NCBI RefSeq assembly: GCF_018449515.1
Contig: NZ_JAAVUQ010000012.1
Span: forward strand, 1 to 64,000
Source: Caballeronia sp. dw_19
Lineage (GTDB): Bacteria; Pseudomonadota; Gammaproteobacteria; Burkholderiales; Burkholderiaceae
Length of the DNA stretch: 64,000 bases
Direction: 5' to 3'
Shown: positions 28,373-39,423 of the stretch, in pieces
Layout: each line of letters opens with the position of its first letter
Numbering within the stretch: the first letter of the stretch is position 1
The notes under the pieces: generated by a model
What the model saw: the letters and a program-made list of their open reading frames with translations, nothing else
What the model was told of the DNA's origin: nothing
Databases searched by the model: none
Made by a program: the position numbers and the translations under genes

Positions 28373-28791
28373 CTGAACATTTGACTGTGCGGGGCGTAGT
28401 TAAAGTGAAACATCACAATCGACGCTAAGCTGCGGATTATTTTTGAGATTTCGAAGCTTTCCACAGGCCTGTGGATAACTTTGTTGAGAACTTTGATTGA
28501 CAGGGACAAAAAATGGCGATCTCGCTCGTTGTGTGCGGTAGCCCACATTCCGGGTTGATCTCGAATTTCTCTTATTAATCATGTATTTGAAGACACAAAA
28601 CATGCCCTCATCATGGCGTTCCGGTCTGAATTGAAGATGGCGCGCCGCAACGTACAAAATGTGCATAAGTCAACTCTTGACATTGGCGGAACGGCCAATC
28701 TACGGGCATTTGGCGGCACTTTTGTCTTGCCGCCCAAACGTTTGACGTAAGCTTTTCGTGACGCAGGGCAGCAATCTTTTTTGACCAAACG
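28373..28791. other. Intergenic region upstream of priA
   Basis: The stretch of 419 bases between hemE and priA is visibly more A/T-rich than its neighbours. Small open frames cross it on the minus strand (for example 28400-28666) but have no recognisable product. It holds the palindromic DnaA-box pair, a hairpin ATTGGC/GCCAAT (28682-28687 with 28694-28699), and the palindrome CAAACGTTTG (28735-28744). It probably carries the priA promoter. Confidence 0.45.
28457..28478. promoter_or_regulatory. Inverted DnaA-box pair
   Basis: The palindrome CCACAGGCCTGTGG (28461-28474) joins a perfect DnaA box, TTATCCACA on the minus strand (28470-28478), to a one-mismatch box, CTTTCCACA on the plus strand (28457-28465). 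It is about 90-100 bases upstream of priA. It may link priA expression to DnaA. Confidence 0.5.
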
Positions 28792-29901
28792 TCAGTTCTT
28801 TAAACGAATGGCGCGACTGTGACGATGTACTTCGTCAACGAGTTCCGCCACGTTCTCCGGACGCGTGAATTGCGAGATACCGTGGCCGAGATTGAAGACA
28901 TGGCCGGGGAAATTACCGAAGCTGTCGAGCACGGCGCGCGCTTCGGTGCGAATCACGGCCGGCGATGCGAACAGCACCGCTGGATCGATGTTGCCCTGGA
29001 GCGCGACCCGATCGCCCACCTTTTCGCGCGCCTGGCGCAGGTTTACGGTCCAGTCGAGACCCACCGCGTCCACGCCGATTGCGGCGATTTGTTCCAGCCA
29101 CAAGCCGCCGCCCTTCGTGAACGTGATAACCGGCACCTTGACGCCGTCGTGTTCGCGCTTCAATCCTGCGACCACTTTCGCGATGTAGTCGAGCGAGAAG
29201 CGTTGATACGCGCCGTCGGCGAGTGCGCCGCCCCAGGTATCGAAGATCATCACGGCTTGCGCGCCCGCTTCGATCTGCGCGTTCAGATAAGCGACGACCG
29301 CCTGCGCGTTGATATCGAGGATGCGATGCATCAGGTCCGGCCGCGTGTAAGCCATGGCCTTGACCGTATGGTGATCGGGCGATCCGCCGCCTTCGACCAT
29401 GTAGCAGGCGAGTGTCCAGGGGCTGCCTGAAAAACCGATCAGCGGCACTTTCTGGCGGCCTTGCGCATCGGTGAGTGCGCGGCGGATTTGCGATACCGCG
29501 TCGGTCACGTAGCGCAGCGTCGCGTCGATATCCGGCACGTGCAGCTTGGCCATGTCCTCTTCGGTGCGGACTGTGCGCTCGAATCGGGGGCCTTCGCCCT
29601 GGACAAAATTCAGGCCGAGGCCCATTGCATCGGGGATAGTCAGGATGTCCGAGAACAGGATGGCGGCGTCGAGCGGGAAGCGTTCCAGCGGCTGAAGCGT
29701 GACTTCCGTTGCGTAATCGGGATTGGTTGCGAGGCCCAGGAAGCTACCGGCGCGAGAACGCGTGGCGTTGTACTCGGGCAGATAGCGGCCCGCCTGACGC
29801 ATCAGCCAGATCGGCGTGTAGTCGGTGGGTTGGCGCTGCAGCGCGCGCAGGAAAGTGTCGTTCAGGAGTGTGGAAGGCACGTGGCTTGGAGCGTAGGGCA
29901 A
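28792..29901 (-). CDS. hemE: Uroporphyrinogen III decarboxylase
   Basis: The enzyme removes four carboxyl groups from uroporphyrinogen III to give coproporphyrinogen III in haem synthesis. The signature [15 protein letters not shown] is near the N-terminus, [15 protein letters not shown] holds the catalytic Asp, and [19 protein letters not shown] and the C-terminal HVFNLGHGI follow. The start is unusual: the frame has no ATG near the N-terminus. It can begin at TTG 29899-29901 or at GTG 29878-29880 ([10 protein letters not shown]), and relatives suggest the latter region. A TAGAAT hexamer at 29910-29915 on the minus strand could be a -10 box very close to the start. A repeat element begins about 30 bases upstream. 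Confidence 0.95.
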   Translation of the reverse strand: MPYAPSHVPSTLLNDTFLRALQRQPTDYTPIWLMRQAGRYLPEYNATRSRAGSFLGLATNPDYATEVTLQPLERFPLDAAILFSDILTIPDAMGLGLNFVQGEGPRFERTVRTEEDMAKLHVPDIDATLRYVTDAVSQIRRALTDAQGRQKVPLIGFSGSPWTLACYMVEGGGSPDHHTVKAMAYTRPDLMHRILDINAQAVVAYLNAQIEAGAQAVMIFDTWGGALADGAYQRFSLDYIAKVVAGLKREHDGVKVPVITFTKGGGLWLEQIAAIGVDAVGLDWTVNLRQAREKVGDRVALQGNIDPAVLFASPAVIRTEARAVLDSFGNFPGHVFNLGHGISQFTRPENVAELVDEVHRHSRAIRLKN

Positions 29902-29930
29902 AGGGACATTCTACCGGACGGGGGGCGGGT

Positions 29931-30961
29931 CGTTCGTACTCAAGGGGGGGCGTTCGCACTCGATTTGGGGTTGGTGGTGGGGTAGGTTTTGGGGCGGCGA
30001 GTGGGGGGTATTGGGTCAGTGCCGGGTTGGTGCTTTCGGCCGTGGTGGTCTGCGAGAGTCGGATTTTCTCTTTATCACTATTAGCCACTGTGCGTGGCGG
30101 CACGTCATTTCTTTGTCCAAAGCGACAAAGAAACGAAGCAAAGAAAGCGCTTTCAACCACGCTACCCTAAGTGTCCACAGCGTGCAGTTTTCATTCATAG
30201 GTGCCCCAAAAGCACGGTGCTCGCCAGAGCGGAGGATGTGTGAACCCCTCCTTCTCGCGAATCCTGACATGAACACGCTTCGCCCCGTACGCTCTCGGGC
30301 AAGCACCATTGCCAAGGAACCCGCGCGGCCTCACGCGTTCCGGCTGCCGCGCTCTTCGCGTGTCAGCTACGTGGTCTGACGGTTATGTCCGTAGGTCACG
30401 GCACCACGCGTGTTGCTGCTCCAGTTTTGGTGAGTTACCCGCGTGGTCACCACAGTTATTTGCGTGGGTACGGCCTTACGCATCTTCGCGACCTCGTTTC
30501 CAGCAGGGTTGGCGACATGGTTCGAGGCGTGTACACATTTGGAGGGAGGTTATCCGCGGATAGCGCGGGGTGAACCTTGGGCAGATTCAGTCACTGGTGG
30601 CGAAGCGTGTGGGTATCCGTGTTCGGAGAAAGAGGGGTTCACACATCCGTGGTTCTGGCGAGCACCGTGCTTTTGGGGCACCTATGAATAGAAACTGCAC
30701 GCTGTGGACACTTAGGGTAGCGTGGTTTAAAAGCGTTTTCTTTGCTTCGTTTCTTTGTCGCTTTGGACAAAGAAATGACGTGCCGCCACGCACAGTGGCT
30801 AATAGTGATAAAGAGAGAATCCGACTCTCGCAGACCACTAACGCCGAAAGCACCAACCCGGCATAGACCCCGACCCATGAACCAGGCAAACCGGCACTGA
30901 CCCCAACCCCACCCCCACCCCCAGAACCGCCCCAAACCCCGGACCGAGTGCCAACGACGCC
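29931..30961. repeat. Dispersed palindromic repeat element B/C (full copy)
   Basis: The roughly 1-kb element fills the gap between the divergent hemE and pheC genes. Its left arm core is 30047-30256 and its right arm core, inverted, is 30625-30836; the two are nearly identical. The inner flank of B (30257-30333) matches that of the left arm of the other full copy, and the flank of C (30549-30624) matches the right arm. The centre, about 30334-30548, is less conserved. The outer flanks are G/T-rich on one strand and end in related degenerate motifs (GTTCGCACTCGATTTGGGG on the left; its inverted relative near 30930-30955). Confidence 0.88.
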
Positions 30962-30997
30962 CTATCGGCGACTGAAATAATCTTTCCAGGAGTATCG

Positions 30998-31873
30998 ATG
31001 AAAGTTCTTGCCCTTGGATGCGCGTCACTTCGCAGTGTCTTTCGCACAGGTATTTGCGCCCTGCTGCTCGGCTTCACCATCGGCGCGCAGGCGCAAACCG
31101 TGCAAGGCGGCAGCATCACCGTCGCCCCCGGTGCGACATCACCGGCCAGCACTCAGGCAACTCCGCCCACCCCATCGAGACTCGACGAAATCCTCGCCCG
31201 CGGCACACTGCGCATTTGCACGACCGGCGATTACAAGCCGTACTCGTTCCTGAGGCCCGACGGCCAGTTCGAAGGCATCGACATTGATGCCGCACAAAAC
31301 CTCGCCCAGTCGATGAACGTCAAAGCCGAGTTCATCAAGACATCATGGTCGAACTTGATGAACGATTTCGTCGCAAGGTGCGACATCGCAGTCGGCGGGG
31401 TTTCAACCTCGCTCGAACGCCAGAAACGCGCGTTCTTCACGCAACCCTATATGGTCGACGGCAAGACGCCCATCGTCCGCTGCGCCGACGTCGATAAATA
31501 CCAGACCGTCGCGCAAATCGATCAACCCGGCGTACGCACCATCGTCAATCCGGGCGGTACAAACGAGAAGTTCGCGAAGCAGTTCTTCACGCACTCGCAA
31601 CTGATCGAGTACCCCGACAACGTGACCATCTTCAAGCAAATCCTCGACGACCAAGCCGACGTGATGGTCACCGACGCCTCCGAAACCCTGCTCCAGCAAA
31701 AGCTGAATCCAGGCCTGTGCTCGGTCCATCCGGACAAGCCGTTCCAGTTCGGAGAAAAAGCGTACCTGCTGCCACGGGGCGATGTGGTGTTCCAGCAGTA
31801 CGTCGATCAATGGCTGCACCTGTCACGCTCGACAGGCGAGTTTCAGGCAATGCTCGATAAATGGCTGAAATGA
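30998..31873 (+). CDS. pheC: Periplasmic cyclohexadienyl (prephenate/arogenate) dehydratase, PheC-like
   Basis: The 291-aa protein is built like a family-3 amino acid binding protein (SBP_bac_3) with a signal peptide ending GAQAQ. The segments TTGDYKPYSF, TSWSNLMNDF, DGKTPI, IDQPGVRTIVNPGGTNEKFA and EKAYLLPR match what I know of the Pseudomonas PheC enzyme much more closely than an ordinary glutamine-type binding protein. Glu190 in GGTNEKFA corresponds to the catalytic glutamate of that family. It would make phenylpyruvate from prephenate, or phenylalanine from arogenate, in the periplasm. No permease or ATPase gene adjoins it. CCAGGAG lies 5 bases before the ATG. A simple binding-protein role remains possible. 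Confidence 0.75.
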   Translation: MKVLALGCASLRSVFRTGICALLLGFTIGAQAQTVQGGSITVAPGATSPASTQATPPTPSRLDEILARGTLRICTTGDYKPYSFLRPDGQFEGIDIDAAQNLAQSMNVKAEFIKTSWSNLMNDFVARCDIAVGGVSTSLERQKRAFFTQPYMVDGKTPIVRCADVDKYQTVAQIDQPGVRTIVNPGGTNEKFAKQFFTHSQLIEYPDNVTIFKQILDDQADVMVTDASETLLQQKLNPGLCSVHPDKPFQFGEKAYLLPRGDVVFQQYVDQWLHLSRSTGEFQAMLDKWLK

Positions 31874-31922
31874 GGACTGCAGGCGGCCGGTCGCGGCCTA
31901 GCCTGGGGGCGGCTCTTTCCCA

Positions 31923-32435
31923 TCATTTGTTCAGATTGCCGACGGCTTGGAGCGTTTCAGCCCATCGGCCCGACGCGGCGGTCGCCTCGGCGAGTAGTTG
32001 GTCCCAGTCATCAGGCGGTTGACCCTTACCCAGCATTTTTGAGAAGACCTTGTAGGCGTCGCTTCCCGAGCCGTAGGCGCGCTTGCTGTCCTCATCATTT
32101 ACCCAGCCGAGGAGGATGATCTTCGAAGCCTTGTGGTAACGGAAGAACAGACGGTACTGCTGGAAAAACTTCGCACGAAACCAATGCTTACGATCATCGC
32201 CGAGCGTGGTGCCCTGTCGATATTCAGCCTTCTCCGGATCCTGTGGGATCGCGTCCAGCATCAGATGCGCGATTACGGCGAGCCGCTTGGCAGCATTCCT
32301 CTTGTGGAAATTGTCGGGATCCTTTTGACTGAGCGCGAAGACTTCCGAGTAGAGCGGTTCAAGCTGATCGATGAAAAGCGGGTGGCCGAAAATCGTCCAC
32401 CCGTTGACGACAAGAGGAACTGGTCGTGCGGTCAT
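31923..32435 (-). CDS. yhaV: Type II toxin YhaV (RelE-superfamily ribonuclease)
   Basis: The 170-aa product opens NGWTIFGHPLFIDQLEPL and contains LGDDRKHWFRAKFFQQYRLFFRYH and ILLGWVNDEDSKRAYGSGSDAY, all typical of YhaV. YhaV cleaves mRNA and is neutralised by PrlF. Its ATG overlaps the prlF stop codon (ATGA), so translation is coupled. It is the distal gene of the pair. Confidence 0.92.
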   Translation of the reverse strand: MTARPVPLVVNGWTIFGHPLFIDQLEPLYSEVFALSQKDPDNFHKRNAAKRLAVIAHLMLDAIPQDPEKAEYRQGTTLGDDRKHWFRAKFFQQYRLFFRYHKASKIILLGWVNDEDSKRAYGSGSDAYKVFSKMLGKGQPPDDWDQLLAEATAASGRWAETLQAVGNLNK

Positions 32436-32776
32436 TCATCGTCCGGTGAAAGCGGCGCATCAATATCGAAGACAACGTCCTTCGTCAGCGCCCGAAGGCT
32501 CTGGACAAACTCGGGTGCGAATGACTTCAGGCGCTCCGGATGGCGTTCGATATCGTGCGCCAGAAAGTCCAGAAACGGACCAAAGGCAGGATCTTCTTCG
32601 TCGGCTGCGACCCGGGTCATGGTGACCTCGCCAGTCGGCTTGACGCGATAGTGGATCTTGTCTCGCTTGCCGAGCTTGAGCGCACGCCGGATCGTCTCCG
32701 GCACCGTGGTTTGATATCGGTCGGTCAGCGATGATTCAGCTTCCATCGCGAAATCGTTCTCGATTGCGTATGACAT
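32432..32776 (-). CDS. prlF: Type II antitoxin PrlF (AbrB/SpoVT-like)
   Basis: The 114-aa antitoxin has the swapped-hairpin AbrB domain near its N-terminus (SSLTDRYQTTVPETIRRALKLG) and a C-terminal part that would wrap the toxin (FGPFLDFLAHDIERHPE). It represses its own operon and blocks YhaV. I chose the ATG at 32776; another in-frame ATG at 32788 would add four residues. The promoter and an inverted repeat lie directly upstream. Confidence 0.9.
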   Translation of the reverse strand: MSYAIENDFAMEAESSLTDRYQTTVPETIRRALKLGKRDKIHYRVKPTGEVTMTRVAADEEDPAFGPFLDFLAHDIERHPERLKSFAPEFVQSLRALTKDVVFDIDAPLSPDDE

Positions 32777-32806
32777 GTCGGACCCCATTCCGTAACAACG
32801 GCACAC

Positions 32807-32850
32807 ATGGTAATGCAAACGAATTGCCACGTCAATGCAAATGCATTACC
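32807..32850 (-). promoter_or_regulatory. prlF-yhaV promoter and operator
   Basis: On the minus strand TTGACG (32830-32835) and TACCAT (32807-32812) are 17 bases apart. A 9-bp inverted repeat, GGTAATGCA (32809-32817) and TGCATTACC (32842-32850), frames the promoter, and the octamer AATGCAAA occurs twice in direct orientation. This is a fitting operator for autorepression by PrlF or the PrlF-YhaV complex. Confidence 0.6.
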
Positions 32851-33047
32851 TTCAATCTGAGGGTCCGAATCATGAGCCGCCATGGCCTAATCGATGGTGC
32901 CATCGTGGGCGCGGGCGAAAGAGTCGGCGCGCTGCCGTGCGGTCGCGACCGCCCTTTTTCCCCAACCGCTCACGCCCACGTCAGCTTCAGCAGGTTGATA
33001 ACTCTACGTAAGCATCACGTAAGTTCATGTCGCTCGGCATCGAAAAG

Positions 33048-33995
33048 TCAACGCTCTGCATGTAACAATTCACCGAAGCGTTCCGACGTTTTTTTCATCC
33101 AGAGCGCCGCCGCTTTCGAATGCGCCTGGATCCGGCCGAAGCCATGCGTCATGTCGTGCGCATCGATTACCTCGCTACGCCCGCCATTCGCCTCCAGAAA
33201 ACGCGCGAATTCGTGCGCGTCGTCATAGAGCGGATCGTAGGCTGCAGCCACGATCAACGCCCGAGCCGGCGTCCGATCGTAGGATTGCGCGAGCGGAAAA
33301 GCACGCACGTCGTCATCGGCCGGCGGTTCAGCCGTCAGGAATTGAGCCCAGTAAAAGCGCATTTCTTCCGTGGTCAAACCCGGCCCTTCGGCGTTGGCTG
33401 TAAAGCTGCCGCCCTCGAAACGGCAGCGCGCCACCGGATAGATCAACAACTGCGCGGTGACCAGACCGGCTACACGATCGTTCGCAGCACGCGCAGCGAC
33501 GGCCGCGAGATGGCCGCCCGCGCTGTCGCCGGCCACGCCCAGCCGGTTGGTCGCGAAGCCCAGACGCGACCGATGCTCGGCAAGCCACAGCAGAGAGTCG
33601 ACCGCATCGTCAACGGGCGCGGGGAACGGATGCTCCGGCGCCATCCGGTAATCCACGCTCACGACCGCGCAATGCGAGTCCAGGGCGAATCGCGCGATCA
33701 TCAGGTCGTGCGTGTCCAGATCCCCGACCACCCAGCCGCCGCCATGAAAATAGACCACCAGCGGCAATGGCCTTCTAGCCCCCGCCGGCCGATAAATCCG
33801 CGCCCGCAGCGTACGCCCGTCAAGCGGCAGGACCGTATCCTCAACGTCCAACCCCGCCGGACGGGGCGCGGCGAACTCGCGCGCCACATTCTGAAACTGT
33901 CGGCGTATGGCGATCGGATCGGCATCGGCCGGCAGTTCGGGGAACGCCGTGGCCACCCTGGCGTAATAGGCGAGAAGGTCTGCGTCGATGGTCAT
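33048..33995 (-). CDS. HSL-family alpha/beta hydrolase (esterase/lipase)
   Basis: The 315-aa enzyme has the oxyanion-hole motif HGGGW (84-88) and the nucleophile elbow GDSAGG (Ser158) of the hormone-sensitive lipase group. The triad is completed by an Asp in AAAYDPLYDDA and a His in DMTHGF. It would hydrolyse short acyl esters in the cytoplasm; no signal peptide is seen. GGAGAC precedes the ATG. Confidence 0.9.
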   Translation of the reverse strand: MTIDADLLAYYARVATAFPELPADADPIAIRRQFQNVAREFAAPRPAGLDVEDTVLPLDGRTLRARIYRPAGARRPLPLVVYFHGGGWVVGDLDTHDLMIARFALDSHCAVVSVDYRMAPEHPFPAPVDDAVDSLLWLAEHRSRLGFATNRLGVAGDSAGGHLAAVAARAANDRVAGLVTAQLLIYPVARCRFEGGSFTANAEGPGLTTEEMRFYWAQFLTAEPPADDDVRAFPLAQSYDRTPARALIVAAAYDPLYDDAHEFARFLEANGGRSEVIDAHDMTHGFGRIQAHSKAAALWMKKTSERFGELLHAER

Positions 33996-34203
33996 GCGCT
34001 TGTCTCCAGTACAGTGCGCCGCCCGGTCGGGTCGACGTTTTTTAATTGTCCTTAAAATCTACATATCGTGCTCGGCAGCGCGAGCATTTCTAAGAGGCGT
34101 CGAAATATTGGCTCGTAAATCACAATAATCGACAAAATATGGACGAAATAATCGCCGAACCCCATGCGTCAAGGGTTACAACCTGAAACACTTTGTTACG
34201 GTG

Positions 34204-34362
34204 ATGCCCGGATTATTCGCCCACAATCTCCTCAACGGTCTCAACACGGATGTGACCGAGTGCAGCGTTGGTGAACTACAACGTTTTGAGTTGCATTCGG
34301 CGGTCGGCCTGGTGCCGAATCCCAGTTTCAGGGACATGTTTGTTGGGGTCGTTGGTCGATGA
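34204..34362 (+). CDS. Possible 52-aa protein ahead of the orphan terminator
   Basis: The frame starts MPGLFAHNLLNGLNTDVTEC and ends at TGA 59 bases before the terminator stem. No good ribosome binding site is seen (only ACGGTG), and I do not recognise it. It may be chance; a small RNA is an alternative. Confidence 0.18.
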   Translation: MPGLFAHNLLNGLNTDVTECSVGELQRFELHSAVGLVPNPSFRDMFVGVVGR

Positions 34363-34420
34363 ATTATCGGCCGGTCCCACCCTTGGTCTCCTCGCGCTAA
34401 CCCCGTAGCGTGTGGTTTTT

Positions 34421-34446
34421 AGCGGGCTCCAGGCCCGCTTTTTTTT
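34421..34446 (+). terminator. Orphan plus-strand intrinsic terminator
   Basis: AGCGGGC (34421-34427) pairs with GCCCGCT (34433-34439) around a 5-nt loop, and an eight-T run follows. On the minus strand no comparable T run follows the stem (only AAAAACC), so it acts in the plus direction. Confidence 0.85.
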
Positions 34447-34538
34447 CGTCTATACAAACGTTTGCGTAAGAACTTAAATGGTCGCCGTGATTACTCCGGC
34501 GGCCATTTTCGGTTGTAGATCTCAGTAATTACCCATAA

Positions 34539-36269
34539 TTAAGCCGTTTTAGACTCTGATAGCTTCAGTTCATCGATCATCTTCGCTCGCATGATGAACT
34601 TCTGGACCTTGCCGGTGACTGTCATCGGCAGCTCGTCGACAAAGCGGATATGCCGCGGAATCTTGTAGTGCGCGATCTGCCCTTGGCAGAACTCGCGAAT
34701 ATCTTCTGCCGTCGCGTGCTCGCCTTGGCGGAGAACAATCCACGCGCATACTTCCTCGCCGTATTTACTATCGGGAACACCGAATACCTGCGCCGATTGA
34801 ATTTTCGGGTGCCGGAACAGGAATTCTTCGATCTCGCGCGGATAAATGTTCTCGCCGCCGCGAATCAGCATGTCCTTTAAACGTCCGACGATATTGCAAT
34901 ATCCCTCGGCATCGAGCGTCGCCAGATCGCCGGTATGCATCCAGCCATCGATAATCGCTTCGCGCGTTTTTTCTTCGTCGCCCCAATATCCTTTCATTAC
35001 CGAATATCCGCGCGTGCAGAGTTCGCCGGTCTCGCCAACCGGGACGATTTCGCCGAGCGGATCGACCAGCTTCACCTCCAGATGCGGCTGGATCTGACCG
35101 ACGGTCGTGGTGCGTTTATCAAGGGGATCGGTGGTCGAACTCTGAAACGACACTGGGCTCGTCTCGGTCATCCCGTATGCGATCGTGATTTCGCGCAGAT
35201 TCATCTCCGCGACCACGCGCTTCATGGTCTCGATCGGGCAGGGCGAACCCGCCATGATCCCGGTGCGCAAGCGGCTGAGGTCGTACGTTTCGAAGTTCGG
35301 GAGATCGAATTCCGCGATGAACATCGTTGGCACGCCGTGCAATGCGGTGCAGCGCTCTTCATCGACAGCGGCTAACGTGGCGGCGGGATCGAAAGCTTCG
35401 CCGGGGAACACCATCGCCGCACCCACCGATACGCACGCAAGCACCGCCAACACCATGCCGAAGCAGTGATACAGCGGCACGGGAATGCACAGCGAATCCT
35501 GTTCGGTGAGCAACATCGAGCGCGCGATGTAACGGCCGTTGTTCACCACGTTGTGATGCGTAAGCGTGGCGCCCTTCGGATTGCCGGTGGTGCCGCTCGT
35601 GAACTGGATGTTGATGGGATCGTGGGCCGTCAGTGCCGATTCCAGCGCGTCGAGCTGTGCCGTGTTGAGCCGATCCCGGCCGTGCGACATGACATCGGGA
35701 AAACGCAGCATGCCGGGCGTCGCGCCCTCGCCCATGCGGATCACGGCTTTTAAATCGGGGAAACGAGCAGCGTTCAGTGCGCCAGGTTCTGCGGTCGCGA
35801 GTTCCGGCGCGAGCGTTTGCAGCATCTCCAGATACTTCGATGTCTTGAACTGTTCCGCTGCGATCAACGCCTTGCAGCCGACCTTGTTCAATGCGTACTC
35901 AAGCTCCGCCAATCGATACGCCGGGTTGATGTTCACCAGGATCGCGCCGATCCGCGCCGTCGCGAATTGCGTGAGCAACCATTCAGAGCGGTTCGGCGAC
36001 CAGATGCCTACACGATCTCCCGTTCCCACGCCGAGCTTGAGCAAACCCGACGCGAGGACATCGACTTCATCGGCGAATTCACGCCAGGTCCAACGGATAT
36101 TTTGCTCGCGGAAAATCACGGCAGAACGGTCGGGGTATTTCTCGGCCGTACCGCGCAGGAAGCGGGAAACGGTGGCGTCGCTCAGTGGGATGTCTGTCGA
36201 GCCGCGAACGTACGACAGGCCGTCGCGTGGTTCGATCTGCGGCCCGGCGTTCGTCGGTTGGATAGGCAT
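34539..36269 (-). CDS. Fatty-acyl-CoA synthetase (AMP-binding family)
   Basis: The 576-aa ligase has [54 protein letters not shown], the [13 protein letters not shown] hinge and the C-terminal lysine in [10 protein letters not shown]. This pattern fits medium- or long-chain acyl-CoA synthetases used in fatty acid degradation. A GGAGGAGA ribosome binding site precedes the ATG. It is downstream of atpC, but a terminator separates them, so it has its own promoter in 36270-36500. Confidence 0.9.
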   Translation of the reverse strand: MPIQPTNAGPQIEPRDGLSYVRGSTDIPLSDATVSRFLRGTAEKYPDRSAVIFREQNIRWTWREFADEVDVLASGLLKLGVGTGDRVGIWSPNRSEWLLTQFATARIGAILVNINPAYRLAELEYALNKVGCKALIAAEQFKTSKYLEMLQTLAPELATAEPGALNAARFPDLKAVIRMGEGATPGMLRFPDVMSHGRDRLNTAQLDALESALTAHDPINIQFTSGTTGNPKGATLTHHNVVNNGRYIARSMLLTEQDSLCIPVPLYHCFGMVLAVLACVSVGAAMVFPGEAFDPAATLAAVDEERCTALHGVPTMFIAEFDLPNFETYDLSRLRTGIMAGSPCPIETMKRVVAEMNLREITIAYGMTETSPVSFQSSTTDPLDKRTTTVGQIQPHLEVKLVDPLGEIVPVGETGELCTRGYSVMKGYWGDEEKTREAIIDGWMHTGDLATLDAEGYCNIVGRLKDMLIRGGENIYPREIEEFLFRHPKIQSAQVFGVPDSKYGEEVCAWIVLRQGEHATAEDIREFCQGQIAHYKIPRHIRFVDELPMTVTGKVQKFIMRAKMIDELKLSESKTA

Positions 36270-36506
36270 ATCGAAGGTCTCCTCCGTGGGATGGCGCTAA
36301 AGGCGAAGAGGATGCGCCATGAAAGCGATTCGGAAGGCTAATTGTGCATCGCGAGGGAAAGCCAGGGCATTGAGTGTTACCCGCAAGTTACCCGCAAAAA
36401 CGTCCGGATCAACGCATGTTGGTTGTGCAGATTTGCGCGGAAGCGTGCGGCCTTGAGCGTATGTGTATGTGTTAGCCCGTGCATCGCCGTTTCTTCGAAG
36501 GCCAAT

Positions 36507-36536
36507 AAAAAAAGCAGCCCGATGGCTGCTTTTTTA
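36507..36536 (-). terminator. Terminator of the atp operon
   Basis: AGCAGCC (36513-36519) pairs with GGCTGCT (36524-36530) around CGAT. A and T runs flank both sides. It is about 22 bases past the atpC stop codon on the minus strand. Confidence 0.9.
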
Positions 36537-36558
36537 TCTCGCCAAACTCGCGAAAAAC

Positions 36559-36984
36559 TCAGTGATTACCGCGCAATTTCCGCAGCCGCTGAATCGCCGC
36601 GATCTGAGCCGTCGCGTACGCCAACTCCGCTTGCGCGGTTGCGTACTCGAGGTTCGAACCCGTGTTCTGCAACGCTTCTTCAGCGCGCTTCTTCGCTTCG
36701 AGCGCCTTCGCTTCATCGAGATCCTGACCACGGATCGCGGTATCGGCCAGAACCGTCACTACGCCCGGCTGAATCTCGAGAATCCCGCCAGCAACGAACA
36801 CAAACTCTTCGTCACCGTTCTCCGCTTCGATACGCACTGCACCCGGACGAATCCGCGTGATGAGCGGCGTGTGGCCCGGCAGAATGCCGAGTTCACCCGC
36901 TTCGCCCGGCAGCGCGACGAACTTCGCACGGCCCGAGAAGATCTGCTCTTCCGCGCTGACGACGTCTACTTGAATAGTTGCCAT
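36559..36984 (-). CDS. atpC: F1 ATP synthase epsilon subunit
   Basis: The 141-aa subunit has the N-terminal beta-sandwich ([36 protein letters not shown]) and a C-terminal helical hairpin. It sits in the central stalk and inhibits ATP hydrolysis. It is the last gene of the atpIBEFHAGDC operon. Confidence 0.97.
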   Translation of the reverse strand: MATIQVDVVSAEEQIFSGRAKFVALPGEAGELGILPGHTPLITRIRPGAVRIEAENGDEEFVFVAGGILEIQPGVVTVLADTAIRGQDLDEAKALEAKKRAEEALQNTGSNLEYATAQAELAYATAQIAAIQRLRKLRGNH

Positions 36985-37059
36985 ATCGACTCCCAGTTGA
37001 GTGTATTACGAGGCGCTCGCTTTGGATAAAGCCAGCGCCCGTTGCGTTACACCCGACCC

Positions 37060-38514
<1,455 letters not shown>

Positions 38515-38520
38515 TCACGA

Positions 38521-39423
38521 TCAACCGACCGCTGCAGCGCCACCGACGATTTCTGACAATTCCTTCGTAATCGATGCTTGCCGGCTCTTGTTGTACACGA
38601 GCTGCAATTCACCAATCACGGTCTTCGCGTTATCGGACGCGGCCTTCATGGCGACCATGCGAGCCGATTGCTCCGATGCCATGTTTTCCGCCACCGCCTG
38701 ATACACGAGCGCTTCGACATAACGCACGAGCAGTTCGTCGACGACCGTCTGCGCATCCGGCTCGTAGATGTAATCCCACGATGTCTTCGGCGTGACCAGT
38801 TCGCTGTTTTTATCCAGGCCGTCCTTGCGCGCGAAATCGCTTGCCGACAGCGGCAGCAACTGTTCGATCACGGCTTCTTGCTTCATCGTGTTGACGAAGC
38901 GCGTGAAAGCCAGATAAACCGCGCTGATCTTGCCTTCCGAATACAGGTCGAGCTGAACCTTGATCGCGCCGATCAGCTTTTCCAGATGCGGCGTGTCGCC
39001 CAGATGCGTGACTTGCGACACGGTCTTGGCCCTCAACCGATTCAGGAAGCCCAGACCCTTGCTGCCGATCGCCGATGCTTCGATCGTCTGCCCCTTCTGC
39101 TCCAGCTCCTTGAACTTCAGGAGCGCCGCGCGAAGGATGTTCGTGTTCATGCCGCCGCACAGACCTTTATCGGTCGTGACGAGGATCATACCGGCCGCTT
39201 TCGCGCCCTTGTTCTCAACCATGAACGGATGGCGATACTCAGGCGTGGCAGCGCTCATGTGAGCCGCGACGTCGCGGATCTTGTCGGCATACGGGCGAGC
39301 AGCGCGCATGCGCTCCTGCGCGCGGCGCATTTTCGACGCAGCCACCATTTCCATCGCCTTGGTGATCTTGCGCGTGTTTTGCACGCTCTTGATCTTGCCG
39401 CGGATTTCCTTCATTCCAGCCAT
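38521..39423 (-). CDS. atpG: F1 ATP synthase gamma subunit
   Basis: The 300-aa rotor subunit has the long coiled-coil N-terminus ([25 protein letters not shown]) and the C-terminal helix with [21 protein letters not shown]. It is slightly longer than the typical 290 aa. AAGGAG precedes the ATG. Confidence 0.97.
   Translation of the reverse strand: MAGMKEIRGKIKSVQNTRKITKAMEMVAASKMRRAQERMRAARPYADKIRDVAAHMSAATPEYRHPFMVENKGAKAAGMILVTTDKGLCGGMNTNILRAALLKFKELEQKGQTIEASAIGSKGLGFLNRLRAKTVSQVTHLGDTPHLEKLIGAIKVQLDLYSEGKISAVYLAFTRFVNTMKQEAVIEQLLPLSASDFARKDGLDKNSELVTPKTSWDYIYEPDAQTVVDELLVRYVEALVYQAVAENMASEQSARMVAMKAASDNAKTVIGELQLVYNKSRQASITKELSEIVGGAAAVG

Larger units (their letters stand above)
33996..34538. 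other. Intergenic region with an unexplained plus-strand transcript signal
   Basis: Both flanking genes are on the minus strand, but a plus-strand terminator sits at 34421-34446, so some plus-strand transcript probably ends here. The stretch 34050-34200 is A/T-rich. The only plus-strand open frame I see upstream of the terminator is the 52-aa one at 34204-34362. No known RNA family was recognised. Confidence 0.45.
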
